NCBI RefSeq assembly: GCF_905220415.1
Contig: NC_059544.1
Span: 6,698,501-6,762,500 of the forward strand
Origin: Colias croceus
Taxonomy: Eukaryota > Arthropoda > Insecta > Lepidoptera > Pieridae
Direction: 5' to 3'
DNA length: 64,000 nt
In this document: positions 23,801-38,800 of the stretch, piece by piece
Numbering within the stretch: position 1 is the first letter of the stretch
How the letters are laid out: every line of letters starts with the position of its first letter
Program-made: the position numbers and the translations under genes
Notes under the pieces: generated by a model
Databases searched by the model: none
Told to the model about the DNA's origin: nothing
The model's input: only the letters and a program-made list of their open reading frames with translations

Positions 23801-26800
23801 CGAAGTCAAGGTTCTGCAGGATTATGGAGTTCTCTGTTGCGAGAGCGATCTGTAAAATATGGAATAATCTATTTATTAAGGAATTTTCTCGCCATAATAA
23901 GTTTAACGGACTTTGCGATACATTTTACTAAATGTTAGTACTGGATAGTGGTGGTAATGTGTATTCTATCAGCTATCTAGGTGTTTTTGTCATTCATTTT
24001 TGTGTGACTATTAAACAGTTTATGGTAAATCTAGTTCTCAATTTATCATTCTATAAGTACACCCATGGGAATTTGAATGAATGGGAATGGGAATGTATGA
24101 ATGAGATGTTTCACTGTGGGAAGTTTATGTCAATCTCTAGCACTAGCTAGCACTATTTTCAGAGACAAAAAACTTTTAATAAAATCGCTTCGTTGTGACG
24201 CGAATGAAAACCCTCTTTTGCACAATATAAGTAAAAAGTAAGGAATATAAGTCGAAATGTGTCGAAATCGAGGATATATTATCAGAGGTTTAGTAGAAGA
24301 GTAGAATAGAATGCTATGTTTATGTATTATTTTAGCTATTGATAATGACTTCAATTGTAATGGCTCCTTTATTTATCACAATTCTATTCGTAAACGAAGC
24401 AAGAGGATCTTCCCGGTGTTTTAAGAAGATAAAAGAAAAAATAGTTACTTACCTATATTTTAAACCACATCCAATTAAATTATGATATTGCTTTGTGATG
24501 TTGGTACGTATCGTATTGATAGATATAAGTATATTGATATTAAGGTATTAGGTATTATTATATTCTACGTACACTGCAAGTTGCAACTGCAAGCTTTCCT
24601 ATTTTTAATTCCAAACGCTCATTAAAACCAAAACAACGCTCCAATTACAATACAAGTCTTAATTAATATTCTAAAATGTGCTTAAAATAAAAGCTTGTAT
24701 TTTTTATGTATTGAAGTCAGGGTCTTGCACTTAGTCTATCAGTAATTCCCAGACTGACCTGGAAGCGAGGTCGACCTGTTACGCCCTCACGCTCAAATGA
24801 GACGGGTACATGCAACAGAATGTAAGGTAAACCGAATTAAATTAAATGCGCTTTTCCAACACTGTTTTTTTATCTGATTGACTTCACTTGAACCGATATA
24901 AATGAGGAAAAACGCCTACCTACTGTAAATTTACAAGCCTGCATTTTAAGCTCATCTATTTACTTTTTCGGAATTATAATTTCAAAATTGCGCCACCAGC
25001 TGCCCATGATGTTTCAGTAAAATGTCAACCAGGATTTTTTTAACTGAAATCTACTTTACGAGCTGTAGTAATCAGTAATTTCAATTATTTTGGTATAATA
25101 TATCTAAATGTTGACTGCTTTTTATAAGAGTTGAATTTTTATGGTTTTAAAACTTTAATTTTTATTGCAAGAAAACTTTTAGAATAGGGTCATGTTTCTA
25201 AAATTGTTTTAAAAAAATGTAATGAAGGCTATTTGCCAATCCTCATAAGTGTAGGGTAATAGGAATGAGATTTCATCTTAAAAAGGTTCAAGTATGCTCT
25301 GAAAATTCTTTTACCAAAAAATTTGCAAGAACGAATTAAACCATTCTGTTTTATTCTTTCTTTGTTTTTCGTAACTAAATATGATTGAATTTAAATTATG
25401 ATTTATTATAAATATATAGCTACGTTTATATTGTATACTGCAGTAAATTTAGAAGATAAAAGACATAGAATGTATGAGTTTTGGAAGAATGATGGGCGTT
25501 GGAATGAATCGCTATTGTGCGTTTTCACTCCATTGTTACGCATTTCCAGTTTCCTACCAGTTATTATCAGTTAAACGAGCTTTTATAATTTTAAATTGAT
25601 GTACAGAACATTCAACAGTCAAATATTGCAAATATGTTGATCATTACTTGACACGGTTTATTTTCATTACAATCGTGTTTTTGTGATTGGATTATCATTT
25701 GTGCGAGAAACAAGATGAAATGAGTAATTAATTAAACGAAACAAAAAAGGTCGCTGCATGCCACAGCTCGTAAAAAAAATGTTAACTTCCTAGACGGCTA
25801 ACAACTCGGCTATTACCGTAATTTTCGTGAAGTTGCAAGCTGAGATCTTCTAATTCATTAAGACGTTTCAACTAAACGGTGAACAGGGCGTTGATGAGAA
25901 ACTTTATATAGGGTGTCTGCATGTTATACGAACAGATTTTGCATATTTTTTATTTGTGCTCATCACATTTTCTTACAGGATGAGATTTTTTTGGCACTCA
26001 TACTGTTAAAATGTAAACGTAGATAAGCATGAACAAAAAAAGACTGAATTCAATTGTGATTCAGTCGGAAGTTGAATCTAGTAGTATCTTCCCTTATACC
26101 TTCACCGTTAAATCATAGCTGCTTTACATTTCTTCTATTGATAAAACTATCTAATAGTGTAAAAGAGAACAATGTCTTTTATTTTTGACCTGTCACCACA
26201 CTTGCTAGGTCTTGGCGTTTAACCGAACATCAAAGAAGTATGAACATAGTGCATAATGTTCCTTAAAGTATGGCTACCTCACCCAACGCCGACCCGGAAA
26301 ATTAACTCCAGCCGGGCTATTACCCTGACGGCATCCCCACTTCTAGCTTTTAAGGTGAGTCCATACATTCTGGAGTGTTTGCAAATGGCTTACATTTCGC
26401 AACTTAGGGCATGTGAATGACGTTTAAAGCGAGTGTATGAATTAAGGCGTACTGGATTCCTCGCACGTCCGTGTTTGAAGTGAATAAGGATATTTTGGAA
26501 TATTGTAGCATAAAATTCAATATATAACAAGTTTTTAACTCAAATCATGTATCATTTTAAGATAAACACTCGATTTTAGTGTCAAAGTGTCAACTAGGTA
26601 CTATTAACTACAATTGCTGTAGTTAAATAGTCGATTTGGTAACTCATCTAATCAAGTAATCGCTATCCTACATTTATTAATCACTAACTTTCCGCCCGCG
26701 GCTTCACCCGCTTTTTCAAAGAAACCCCCGCATAGTTCCAGTTCCCGTGGGATTTCCAGGATAAAACTTATCCTATGTGTTAATACAAGTTACGCTCTTT

Positions 26801-29800
26801 ATGTTTGCTAAATTTCACTGTAGGTAATCGGTTCAGTGGTAATTGCGTGTGAGTAACAAACACACACATACACATCCTCACAAACTTGCGAAAGTAGGTA
26901 CTACTTATGAATACGTGACAATTTTAATAGCTACATTTAAGAGTCCGGCGGAGGCCGCTGCCAACTGCAATTCGAAGTGAAGGCAAAATACGCTCGAATA
27001 TTGTTGTCTCTGTTGCACAATTCCCGCCGAAGCCGCGCGTGAATTTGTGTGAATAGTGTGTAGTTGTGTGAGTGTACCATTCATTCATATTGACAAACGC
27101 ATATTTTCTTTTTATTTAGGAATATAATGTTTCTTATTTACTTTATTTTTGCAGCAAACTTTGGGCAATCGTAAGTGTATGTGCAGAATAGCAATGCGTT
27201 TTAAGGAAATTTCTCTACAACACTTATATCCTACTAGTAATAATATATAAATGCGAAAGTTTGTATGGATGTATGGATGTTTGACTCTTTCACGTAAAAA
27301 CTACTGAACCGATTACAATGAAATTTAGCACACATATATACGCATATATAACTTAGATCGCATAGGTAACTTAGATTAACACATAGGATTTTTATCCCGA
27401 AAATCCCACGGGAACGGGAACTATGCGGGTTTTCCTTTGCAAACGCGGGTGAAGCGAAAATCTAGTCTTCAATAATATCTAAACATCTAGGCTTTGTAGA
27501 AAAAAAATATAGCTGTAAAAATCAGGGTACATTTTTCTCGCAAATATAATCTATAGGTACTCTATACATATATAATAAAAAAATCTGTAGAAGGGTCAAT
27601 TCTGTACATTGAAAATATCGAAAAAGTAAATAGCAGGGGGTGTTACTGGATCGATATCAAACCCAAATATGTGATTAAAAAAATTTTTGTCTGTCCGTCT
27701 GTCTGTCTGTCTGTATGCTGACATCACGTGAAAACTAACAGTTCGATTTCGATGAAACTTGGCATAATAATTATACTTTATTATCCTGGGCATACAATAT
27801 ATACTTTTAGATACTTTTTATCCTGGACACGTGGAAAAAAATAATCTTAATTTTTCAGTTTTATCCATAGACGTTGTTCTGTAGAACCGCGAACACACGT
27901 TGCGTTAGCCGCAGTGGATACTTTTTTTTATAAGATGTTATTGTCAGAGTAACTCAAAATGGAGAAATAAACCATCCACGCGAAGACCGACATCCGCGCG
28001 GATGGAGACGCGGGTGGAAGCTAGTCAGAAATATTACAATACAATTGGCAAAAAATACGCACGCACAATGCACTATATGTTTTTACTTTTAGGCGCAAAA
28101 AAGTGACATCCTTTGACCCTTTTTTATCGGAAATATCTAAGGAGCTTCTCTTTACACGAGTAGAACACCCAGAGTTTTATTTTAAAAACACGATTTTTAA
28201 AAAAATATTTAAAATATTGGGATTTTCGCGGCCGACTGAGCTACCTAAATAAATTCGTAGAAAAAAAAATTGATACACTAGAAAATTTATTATGTTGCTA
28301 ATATATGTAGTGATTACAGGCGCAAATTATTTTAAACCAGAATTAACAATACTTGTATTTAGGTATACCTACTTAATTATATCTATGTAAAACGATAAAT
28401 TAAATTAAACTAAAAAACACAAAATATGCAAAAATAAATTAAAATTATTATTATACGAGCATAGAACCACCTTTTTGTTTTAGGATGAAAAAGAAAATAG
28501 TTTGACAGGCTTGTGCTTGACAAAGTGGTGACGTGGTTTTCACACATCGAAAATATTACCAACACATACAAACTTTTTTCTATACTATGAAGTTTACTGT
28601 ATGTATCTGTATATTGTGCTTGATGCGACAGCACGACGACCGATGAAAATTTGTGATTAATTTGAACGTGTGCCGTAATACCAAAAACGATGAATGAAAA
28701 CTCAATGCTTTTCCAATTTTTTTTGCATATTGTGTAACTTAACAATGTAAACCATGTTTCGAATTACATTACATTAAGAATATTGCCGTTTTTATTACAG
28801 AATGGATGAGTAGAAAACATATCATTTATACTTTATAAATGTGAGAAATACAAATCGTTTACAATTCGTTGTATTTAAGTATTTTGCAATAAAAATAATA
28901 TGGGAACCTAGATAAATACTGTCTTATTCCGAATAACAGCACAATAAAGTGGAAATATGCTCAAACTGAAAATTATTTTGGTATTACGTTTGTATGGAAA
29001 AATTGTCGTCCGCCGGCCTCTTAATTTGGAGAGTGAGTTATAAATAGCAACTTGTAATATTTCATACGTATAAATTTCAGCTTTTCCGTTTTATAAATAA
29101 AAGCACGAGATCATATAAAATTTCAATCAAAGGAGTTATGTATGAGAGTGTATGAGATACCTGTACACGTAATGGAAATAAATTCTAAGTCTGAATAATT
29201 TTATTTATTGTGGTCAACTCTATTCAGAATAAATTTGACTCTACACACCTAAAAATGTGTTGTTTTGTTTTGTTGTATAAGGATATTTAGGAAAAATGGA
29301 ATGACTATTTTTTCCGTCTACTAAAGAAGGTACGTATTCAATAAGCAAAATATTAATTATAAATTCAGATCGGTCAAAAAAATAATAACGAAGAACGTAA
29401 AATACATCATAACTTTCATATAAATCTTACAAAGTGTTTAGACTAATATGGCATCGTAAATCATAAAATGTTATTATATCCGTCGAGAATTACTGTCGCA
29501 TAAATAAATTAGTGTTGCCTTGTAATACGGGGAAAATGTTGCAATTTCCTTCATTTATGACCGTTGGTTGCGGGTGTCAGCCCCATAATAGTGTCACGGG
29601 AGAGGGCAACCCGACCCTCCCCGTCTTACAACTGTGATTATTGTGTAAATACTATTCCGTAGATTTTTATCAGGCTACTTCTACTTTTGTAATGTATCAT
29701 CTGATCAACTATTACGTCTTTGTTTTGGTTCGTGGATGGATTTGGATGTGAACTTGACATGATGTCTAGTTGTTTCTTTCTTGTTTGTTGTGCGGTTTAC

Positions 29801-32800
29801 GTTGTTTTTAAAATGTAAATATTTCTGAGGTACGTAATCTTTTCTCTATGCCCCAGTAGGTACATTAAGAAATATATAAGTAACGAGAGAATAGAACAAT
29901 ACAGCGTCTTTCTTTATTGCTACTTCTATAGCCCTCTAATTACATGAATAATTAAGGTAAAAACGATAAAACCTCTCACTAACATTAAGTACAGCGCCGG
30001 GCGTCGTGAAGTTCCTGTACGGCGGTTTCCTGTTCCTAATGTATTGGAAGATCTTGGTGCCGTGGCGAAGGAAGACGACCTTATCAAGGAGGTGGGGAGG
30101 CACGTCGTGAACGCAGCGAAGCCGGACGGAGCCCCCTCGGGCTGCCCATCTCTCCATTTGGAGCTCCACGCGCACTTCTGTGTGACCACGCGCTGAAAGA
30201 AACAAAGGGAATGCTTAATGCTGGTGACATATCACGCTAAAAGCTCGTTAAAAATAGCTCGCCAGTTGAACGTAGATTTCCTTTTTTGCTTTTTTTACGG
30301 AATGAACGCACCACAACAACTAATCCCCATTCCGTATTTTAACAAGCGTTCTAAATTTCTTTTTTAAGAACCGAATGCCTAAAATGTAAAATTTACTGGG
30401 CTCTTTTATGCGGTTAAATTTTCGGTACTTTAATTTATTATTATATTGTACTTGTTGTTATATGTTATTCTGACAGTAAGAGTACGGTTATGTTATATAT
30501 TTCAAAATAAAATATATTGACATGTTTATAAAAATCATTAATTTACTATTAGTTATGATTAATTTTAATGTCACATTACCTAGAAAATGTAGTAAAATCT
30601 TACACAATTTGCATGAATACACAATGTTATGTTTGTATTCGTAGAGGGAGTTCGAGATAAGAATTAGCAAGTTGACAGAAAAGCTTAAACTGTATGTACG
30701 CAATAACAACGAACAAGCAAATTATTAATTGTATTCTTAGTTCTTACTTCCACGAGTCAAACTCTCACTCAATCTTTTCTCGTTCAAAAATGAAATTGCG
30801 GACGGAAAATCGAATGAACGCGAAAGTATCGTGTAGCAAACGGATTTCATATTGGATATATCAAATTTGCGAACGAAACAGTGAGGTGTAGTGTAATTTG
30901 CAATCTACGGAAATGGAAACACGTAAAAGTATCGCATCCTCTTTGCGTGCCGTAAACCATTCCCGGCGTTGTTATGATTTGCACGGTTTATGAGTTCCGC
31001 CTCAACTATGCAACTCTCTAGTTGGTACGCAGAGGTACAATGCCGCCGTTATCAATTACAGCCCTATCCTTTATTATTCACAGTTAATTTTTTTATTATG
31101 CTTGTCATTGAGAAAAATTTCTGAGTTTCTCTGATAGTCAACAAACAATTTAATGTCGTTATAGGACTAATATTAGAAAAGCTCCAAATGTAAAACGATT
31201 TATTTAATTTTATTAAACTTTATCCTTACTTAATTATAACTAATTAAACTATTAGATATATATTTATACTAGCTGTGCCCGCGACTTCGTCCGCGTGGAA
31301 TAGTGACTGCATAGTGGTTACTAATTAACTTAATTATTGAGTAAACACGTACTACCATAAATAATTAAAAGAACTGATAGTAAAATTTATTACCGAACTG
31401 TGCTAAAAAATAAAAAAAAAATAAATGCCTTTATTAATTTTCTATGTATTTCTTTTACATTATGTCATATTATTTTTAAGCACCAGGGGGGAGGCGAGCA
31501 AATTTCTTCCTTCCTTGTATGGATGTTATTAACAATGTATCGTGCAGCAACTGATCAGCTTAATCGATACTCAGTTCTTATCAAATCCAGCACCAAATCC
31601 AAATCAGATCTTTCCTGTCTCACGCCTGTAGTAACTAAACCGTTTAGACCGTGCAATAAAAATTAAATAAAAAAAAAACCAACGCAACGAAGAAAAGTGC
31701 ATAGAAAAAGGAATAAATAATTTCACAAACTTCCCGACGATCTTTAAAAATAAATACCATTTTAAATATTTATAAAAAAAACAAAGTCGTCGGGGCTGCC
31801 ATGCCAACATTATCATAATATAATATCATATATACCTCTATAAATATTTTTTTTTAGAATGGTACTTAATTTTTAAGATCGTCGGGAAGTTTGAAAAATG
31901 ATTTATTCCTTTATCTTCGTTGCTTTGGGATTTTTTTTTTAATTTTTAAATTTTTAAACTTCTGTTTCTTATTTTCATGTAATATTTTCAAGTGAGCGAG
32001 ACCGAACTATCAAATGTACCTCCATATTACATTCCTACATCATATTGATTTGGGCCGTAACCGTGCCCAAATTGTAATGGACCACAGTGGCAAAAGAAGT
32101 TGTATATTTAGGAAAAAAAAATTCCAAGGGCCAGGCCTATGTGGCTTTGAGTAGAGTTCAAAATTTCCAGGGTGTGGCTATCCTCTCGCTCCCATATCTC
32201 CTCTTCTTTCACAGATTTTTAACCCTTTCCTTTCCACCCCTAGTAAATGGCAGAACCGATTTTGATGTAAACCATATCTATACGTAATTGTACCTATATG
32301 TAGGTACATTGTACACGTCATATCCTGTCGTTTGATGCTCCATTTGGTTTATTCATACCCACTGTCGCCCCTAAAGTGCCCTAAATGTAATAAACGGATG
32401 AACCGATTTCGATAAAATATGACTAATTGTAATTCACACTTTGCCCTTTCATATGCCCCGCTTGAGTATATTATTTGACCACATTCGATTATTGTTCATT
32501 TCCACTTTTACCGCTGTAATCTAATAAATGGATTAACCGAATTGGATAAAAATATAACTAACTGTACTTCACCCGTTATGCACTTTCATATTTGACAATA
32601 TTCGTTTTTTTCATTCCCACTTTTACCCATATATAGGTATAATAAATGGATGAACTGATTTTGATTAAATATGTCTAATTATACTTTACACGTCATGCAC
32701 TTTCATTTGATATGTCACTTGAGTATATTTGACAAAATTCATTTTTTTATTACCACTTTTATACCTATATCAAATAAATGGATGAACCGATTTTGATAAA

Positions 32801-35800
32801 ATTTGACTTATTGTTACTTTCATTTGGTCGTTCACTTTCATTTCACTTTTACCCCTATATACCTAGATATAATAAATGGATGAACCTATTTTGATAAGTA
32901 CACTTTATCTAAGAACCAGCGTCTGAAAATATGCTGCCTAACAAAAAAAAACCGCATCAAATTCGGATTACCTGTTAGCGAGCTACGGTAGCACAAACAT
33001 GTATTATACACATATAGTTGTCAAACACTCATCACCCATCTTTTTGCGTCGGGAGTTAAAAATATAATACGACAATCGACATAATTTAAAGGACATTTTA
33101 TGTATAAAATTTACCTAGAAAAAACATAATTCTAATTTGACCCCTTCCCCCCTACTACTTCAGCTTACCCCTCTCCCCCCCACCCTTGGGGACTTTCGAT
33201 ATGATCACCTGGACATTTATAGGAATAACTGTAACAGATAACTTATATCGTACACTGTACAGTGTACAATAAATAGAATGCCTTAGCAAATGTTCGCCGT
33301 GAATACTTAAATGGTCATAACTTTTTTGTTTACGAACCGATTGACATGAAATAAACACTAAATGTTAAATGAAGATTACTCCAATATATTAGTGAAAACC
33401 GCATCTAAATCGGATAAGCCGTTTCTAAGATTAGCGTGCACGAACATACAGACAAACAGACAAACAGACAAACAGACAAACAGACAAACAGACAAACAGA
33501 CAAACAGACAAACAGACAAACAGACAAACAGACAAACAGACAAAAATTTTTTTAACTACAGTTTTGGGTTTGTGATCGATTTTAATAACACCTGCTAATT
33601 TTTTTTTTCCATATTTTCATTGTACAGACACCGCTTTTCTAGAATTTTATTATATGTATTGATGATGATGAAAAAATGGTAAAAATGGTATGCTATTAGA
33701 TATATGTAAATAGTTAATACTAAATGTAGATTTATACTTATCAGATATTAAATGCGTTTTTAAGAGTGTAGGTAATCTGCTTGAGCTTTCTGAGCTAAGC
33801 TTCTATAATATACAGTTTATAAAAAACGTTATATTTTATTTAAAGGAAAAAGTATAAAGAATAAAAGAAAATGGAACAATTGAAGAACGGGTACTATAAA
33901 TACTCTTAGATATATCTAAGCAGACAGCGAAATTCGGTCTGTTGTGGGTCTGTTCTTATTTAGTCACAAAATCAATACGCTACTTAACGACAACCGATAT
34001 TTTAACATAAGTAGGTGTTTGAATTCTTGTACGACAATAAGGCTAAATTGTCAAAGAGATTTAAACATTCAGATATGTAACATGCAGACATAAAGCCATC
34101 AACAGAGTTCTACTTCGCGATTAAAAGATTAATGTTTCAATTTTTACAAGTTGTATAGAAAGGTGAGTGCAGTAGATAAGCTGCACGAACGTCAGTAAGA
34201 CGAATCGTCCTTTAAATTTTAAATTCCAGCAAGAGAAATATATTACATAGAAATACGATTGTTACTGTCAGAAATATTCTTACAAGAATTTCTTGTAATA
34301 TCTTGAAAGCTTTCGTTTCGTATTTCGCTGAAATATCTATTGTTGATCTTTTGTTTCTTTCTGAGCGACTGTTCGATCCATTGAAAACTTTAAATATTGC
34401 CTGGTCTATGTTACTTGCACATAAACCGTATTCAATAATGCTTTAGGGATACCATGAAAATATATTTAACTAAACTTCAACAGTTTTATTTATGAAAAGA
34501 TAATAATTATCTTCATTAAAGTGGCAAGAAGTCTCTAGCACTGCAGATATATAAAGTTATGAGTTATGGCTTACATTCATGTACTTACAATAATAAAATT
34601 AGTACCTAGATATATAAATAAGAACCTATTGACGTAGAACATTATTCACATTAAAGATGACAAATATTTTTTTGGTAAGTGTTGAATTATGAATTGCTCT
34701 TTCAATACATTATCATTAATTTTCCTCATAGGATATATTATATATGTATACTGTATATTTAAATTGACACAGTGATATTGATTTTCTGCCATTCAGTTAT
34801 ATCAGTTTACTTTACTCCGTCATTTATGAACTCGTTTGAGAACCCATAAAATAAATATTTCTTGTTTAATTTTATTCGGTTTTTAAAAGGATAATACGGT
34901 TTTATTGATATTGTTCCGTGAGAGTGTCGGAAGTGCAGGTATACACGGCGCGTGCCACTGAAATGGCGAGTACGTGGCTGGTGTGAAAATTATGTATTTT
35001 GTATTATGTTTGTACCTTCGTTCTGATTCCGGAATTGTTCAGAGGCCAACGTTAAATTCTCTTACGTTGGATGTTATTGTACGAAAGGGAAATACTAACG
35101 TTACCAGAAGATAGAGCCGAACATTGCTACTGACAGATTTTAATTTTTAATGAAGCGACACGTTTGACTTTATCACGCACACCATGCGCACGTGACGTTG
35201 TTTTAAATAAATTATAGGGTAATACATTATTCAAAATATTACGCTGAATAACTAAGTCCATATAGATTGCAATATTGATACACCGATACGCTATCGTTCT
35301 AGTAATGTTTGCAAGGATTTCAAATTAAAGTTAAATTAAGATGTTTATCTTTCATTGTATTGCATTTTCTTGTATAATTTTCGTAGATGTAATAAACTTA
35401 GATCGTAATCTTTACGTTGAGACTTTACGATCATAGAGCTGAGCGTTTGTAGACTACTGAAGTATGCGGTAATTATAATTTAGTTTCTATTATATATTCA
35501 AGACTGGCTTAATTGCTTGAAACGTCCTATTATAGCCTAAAATTAATTTGAAAAATCGATCTATTCTGTAAATAATAAATATCTTAGGCGTATCGTTAAA
35601 AATCGAAAATTCATTAAAAAATCATAGATATACTTATATATATATATATATATATATATATAAGAATAATTTTTCAAAATTTACACGTATTTGAAGGAAA
35701 GTATATAAAAAGAAAATATATATATAAACACATTTCATCAAGATTACACTATTTATCAAATAATACGCATTCCAAGAAACACTTGATAAGTTAAAGGTAC

Positions 35801-38800
35801 ACAACCTACAATCAATTCCCAGCGGCACAGTGGAATACAAAGAGGGTTTCATTTGCAACATTGTGTCTGAATTATATATCATAGACCTCTTTAAAATTTA
35901 TTTATTAACGCCCATTGGCACATCTTTTACTTTACTTTTCAGAAAAATAAATAGCTTATTTGAACGTTTCAATAAAATATTATTTTAAATATTGATATTA
36001 AACGAGTACTTGATTATTTAATTATATCTAGAACTTAAGGACATAGTGAAAGTTTTAAAACATCGATTGTATAGGAGTAGAAGGGAAAAATAAAATACTT
36101 CTTTACGAGAGCAGCAGTGAGACCCTCGAGGGCCGTAAAAGTGCGTCCCTTTCGTATTAAAACCTTTAGCTGTTTTCCACTATGCAACATAATAACTTCT
36201 TACTTCAAAGACAACTATATGCTGAAAAAAATACTGCAAATTTACTGAATTGAATACCTACATTTTCTATTATTACGGTTGTCAATTATTATAGATAAAA
36301 TTTCATTAGACATTTCAATAGATTTTTCTTTATCGCTTTAAATAGCTTTAGCTTTTGATTTATAGCTAGAGCTATAATTAATCACCTGTAGTCATAAATT
36401 GCAACATATTTTAAATTGACTATATTGCTTATCTTTAGTGTAGTCATTTTTATTTATATTTAACGTGGGTTTACACACAATACCTAGAATTGTTTTTTAT
36501 TAGAACTGTTCGATAACCGATCGATATCCGTGGTCATAATTTGATTATTTTCAAAGATTATTTTTACACAGTGATAAAGAAATAAATATTATACACTACA
36601 AATTCTACAGCCACTACACATTGTAGCAAAATATATAATATGCATCATCGCGACACGTGGTGGAACAGTAAAATACGCAAGACCTCTCTTGCGTATTTTA
36701 CTGTATGTAGTTTGTATACTTATATTATTAGAACAAAAACTAAGAGCTAACTACTACTAAATAAGCGTAAATTATTCTCTATGATACACTAAATACAGAT
36801 GAAATTCTAATAATAATCCCTCAAATTTGCATTTGAAACGAGTGTCAACGCTGAATTATTTGTTTTATTTAAATTATGCGTCACACTGTTAATATATGCA
36901 GACTAAATAAAAAATATGCTCATTAAAATAATTAAGTGGATACAAACAAATGTTATATTACTCGCTACGTGTAATGACTTTCTAATGCTAATCTTCCCAC
37001 ATCTAAGTGGGGGCTGCACGAGATATACTCGACCTATATTTTGAAATGTCTCTACATGGTTGAAAAAAACAGGTACTCTATATGTGGTACAAATAAATGT
37101 ATGACAATTTAAAGCACTTTTTCATACAACTTTCAATTTATGCAAAAATATTTAAGCGATGCACGTGGACATCTTGCTACATATTTCAAATCTAAGTAAA
37201 AGATATTTACGAAACGTATTCGGGTTTTAGAGGGGTTTTGCTTCTACAAAGTAAGACTGATAAATAATTCAGTTTGTTTTGTCTGCTATTCAAGAGACTA
37301 TTTAGGACCTTAAATAAAATGTGGAATATAACGTTAAAGCAAGTGTAGTTCATGTGAAAATAAAGAAAAGAAGAACGAAAGAGCTTTGTTTTTTTTATAA
37401 GAAAATAACAATTATTGACTATTATTATTGAACATGGAAATTCGTTTAGATTGTTAAAGGGTGGGCGTATTTGCGTAGGTAAAAACAATCGTTTCACTTA
37501 ACATGCGGGTACAACCTACTTGTTGGTAAAGTATAGGTATCTATTCTAGCTATAAACATGCTTCTTTTTGGATTTTGTTGTTTTTAATCTCTCTGGAACA
37601 TCATAAATAATTTAGTATTCAACACGACAGAGTGACCGGATGCGGTTTTTCCTGAAAGCATATAACGTAGCAGAAAATGTTGCACAAAACTTTACCTACC
37701 CGAGCTTTGGAGAGCAGATGGAAGTAAAAATATTTTAATGCATACGTATTATTATTCTCATATTCATAAATGTGCAGCGATTTCGTTTAAATCAGTCATA
37801 AGTGTGATACGACTGTAGGTAAGGTAGGTACATACGTAATAAGGACGAACTATAATTTTTTAAAAACTTAAAAATTATGGTTCGTCCTTATTTGCCTTTA
37901 TTTGCATTTGACTTGAAAATTCGAATGTAAAACAGCAACATGTAAATAATGATGAAATCACATTATAATGTAATTAGTCGTTCAATAAACTTAGCTACCT
38001 ACTTACAATTCAGAAACTTTTTCTTCTTATTTTAATACACGTAGGTATAGTTTATACTTTATATCGATTAACTGACTGTATTTTATCTGAAGTATACGAA
38101 TATTTATTAGTTCAATCAAAATTATTGCGGATTCATAGAAGGGTTGCCTATGTCTACAATAAGAGGTAGTTTTTATTTTTATTATCTATACTAATATTAT
38201 AAAGCTGAAGAGTTTGTTTGTTTGAACGCGCTAATCTCGGGAACTACTGGTCCGATTTGAATAATTCTTTCGGTGTTAGATAGCCCATTTATCAAGGAAG
38301 GCTATATATCATCACGCTAGGACCAACAGGAGCGGAGCAATGCGGGTGAAACCGCGGGGAACAGCTAGTATCGTATATATTGTAACGTCCAACAATCATT
38401 ATTTCATCCAATGTGGTTCAATCTCTTTGATTCTTTTTATATTAATATCGATAATTCACAAAGCGTTTATCAAATACAAATACAATGAAACAAAAACAAG
38501 CTTCTATTTTTCAGCCTGTCACCATTTTGTGCAACGTTTCGTACGTTTTGTACCGTTTATTTAGGTTGAATTATTTACGGAGCGCTAGCAGTGCAGTGGC
38601 TTGTGACACCAGCTACTTTTTATATTTATAAACTTAAATTATGGCATAAAGTACTGTTGAAATATTAGTTCTAAGATATATGACATATTAGTATACTTTT
38701 TGTGCCAGATCATTTCTATGTGTTTTGCCTGTTTTATGATTAGTTAAAAATCACTTGGCTCTTTGTACAGAGTCCAAGTATGTATCGTGTAAAAATTCGA

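Larger units (their letters stand above)
31269..33662 (-). mobile_element. 2.4-kb Helitron-like composite element with nested insertions
   Basis: On the - strand it begins A|TCAATACATATAATAAAATT at 33662 and ends GCGGGCACAGCTAG|T at 31269. Its 5' part matches copy 10 (TCTGTACAATGAAAATATGG, AAATCGATCACAAACCC). Inside are a nested inverted-repeat element (31671-31940), a helicase relic in the opposite orientation (about 32087-32200), a minisatellite (32244-32905) and an 8-bp microsatellite (33447-33545). The unit may be one long member or a pile-up of insertions in a short one. Confidence 0.6.
33663..38184. other. Beat-family gene intron 1 segment
   Basis: AT-rich intron. It holds a (TA)n tract at about 35637-35662, a perfect 18-bp hairpin at 36665-36704 and a 25-bp imperfect hairpin at 37838-37892. 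No coding feature is supported; frames such as 37207-37497 (-) have no family resemblance. Confidence 0.4.

Noticed and set aside
29926..30189. Overlapping - strand frame across Beat-family exon 2
   Set aside because: The other frame carries the Ig cysteine motif and the correct splice phases; this one is a shadow.
33362..33598. Open frame of TDKQTNRQ repeats, and a CRISPR-like appearance of the 8-bp array
   Set aside because: It is an 8-bp microsatellite without spacers in a eukaryotic transposon.
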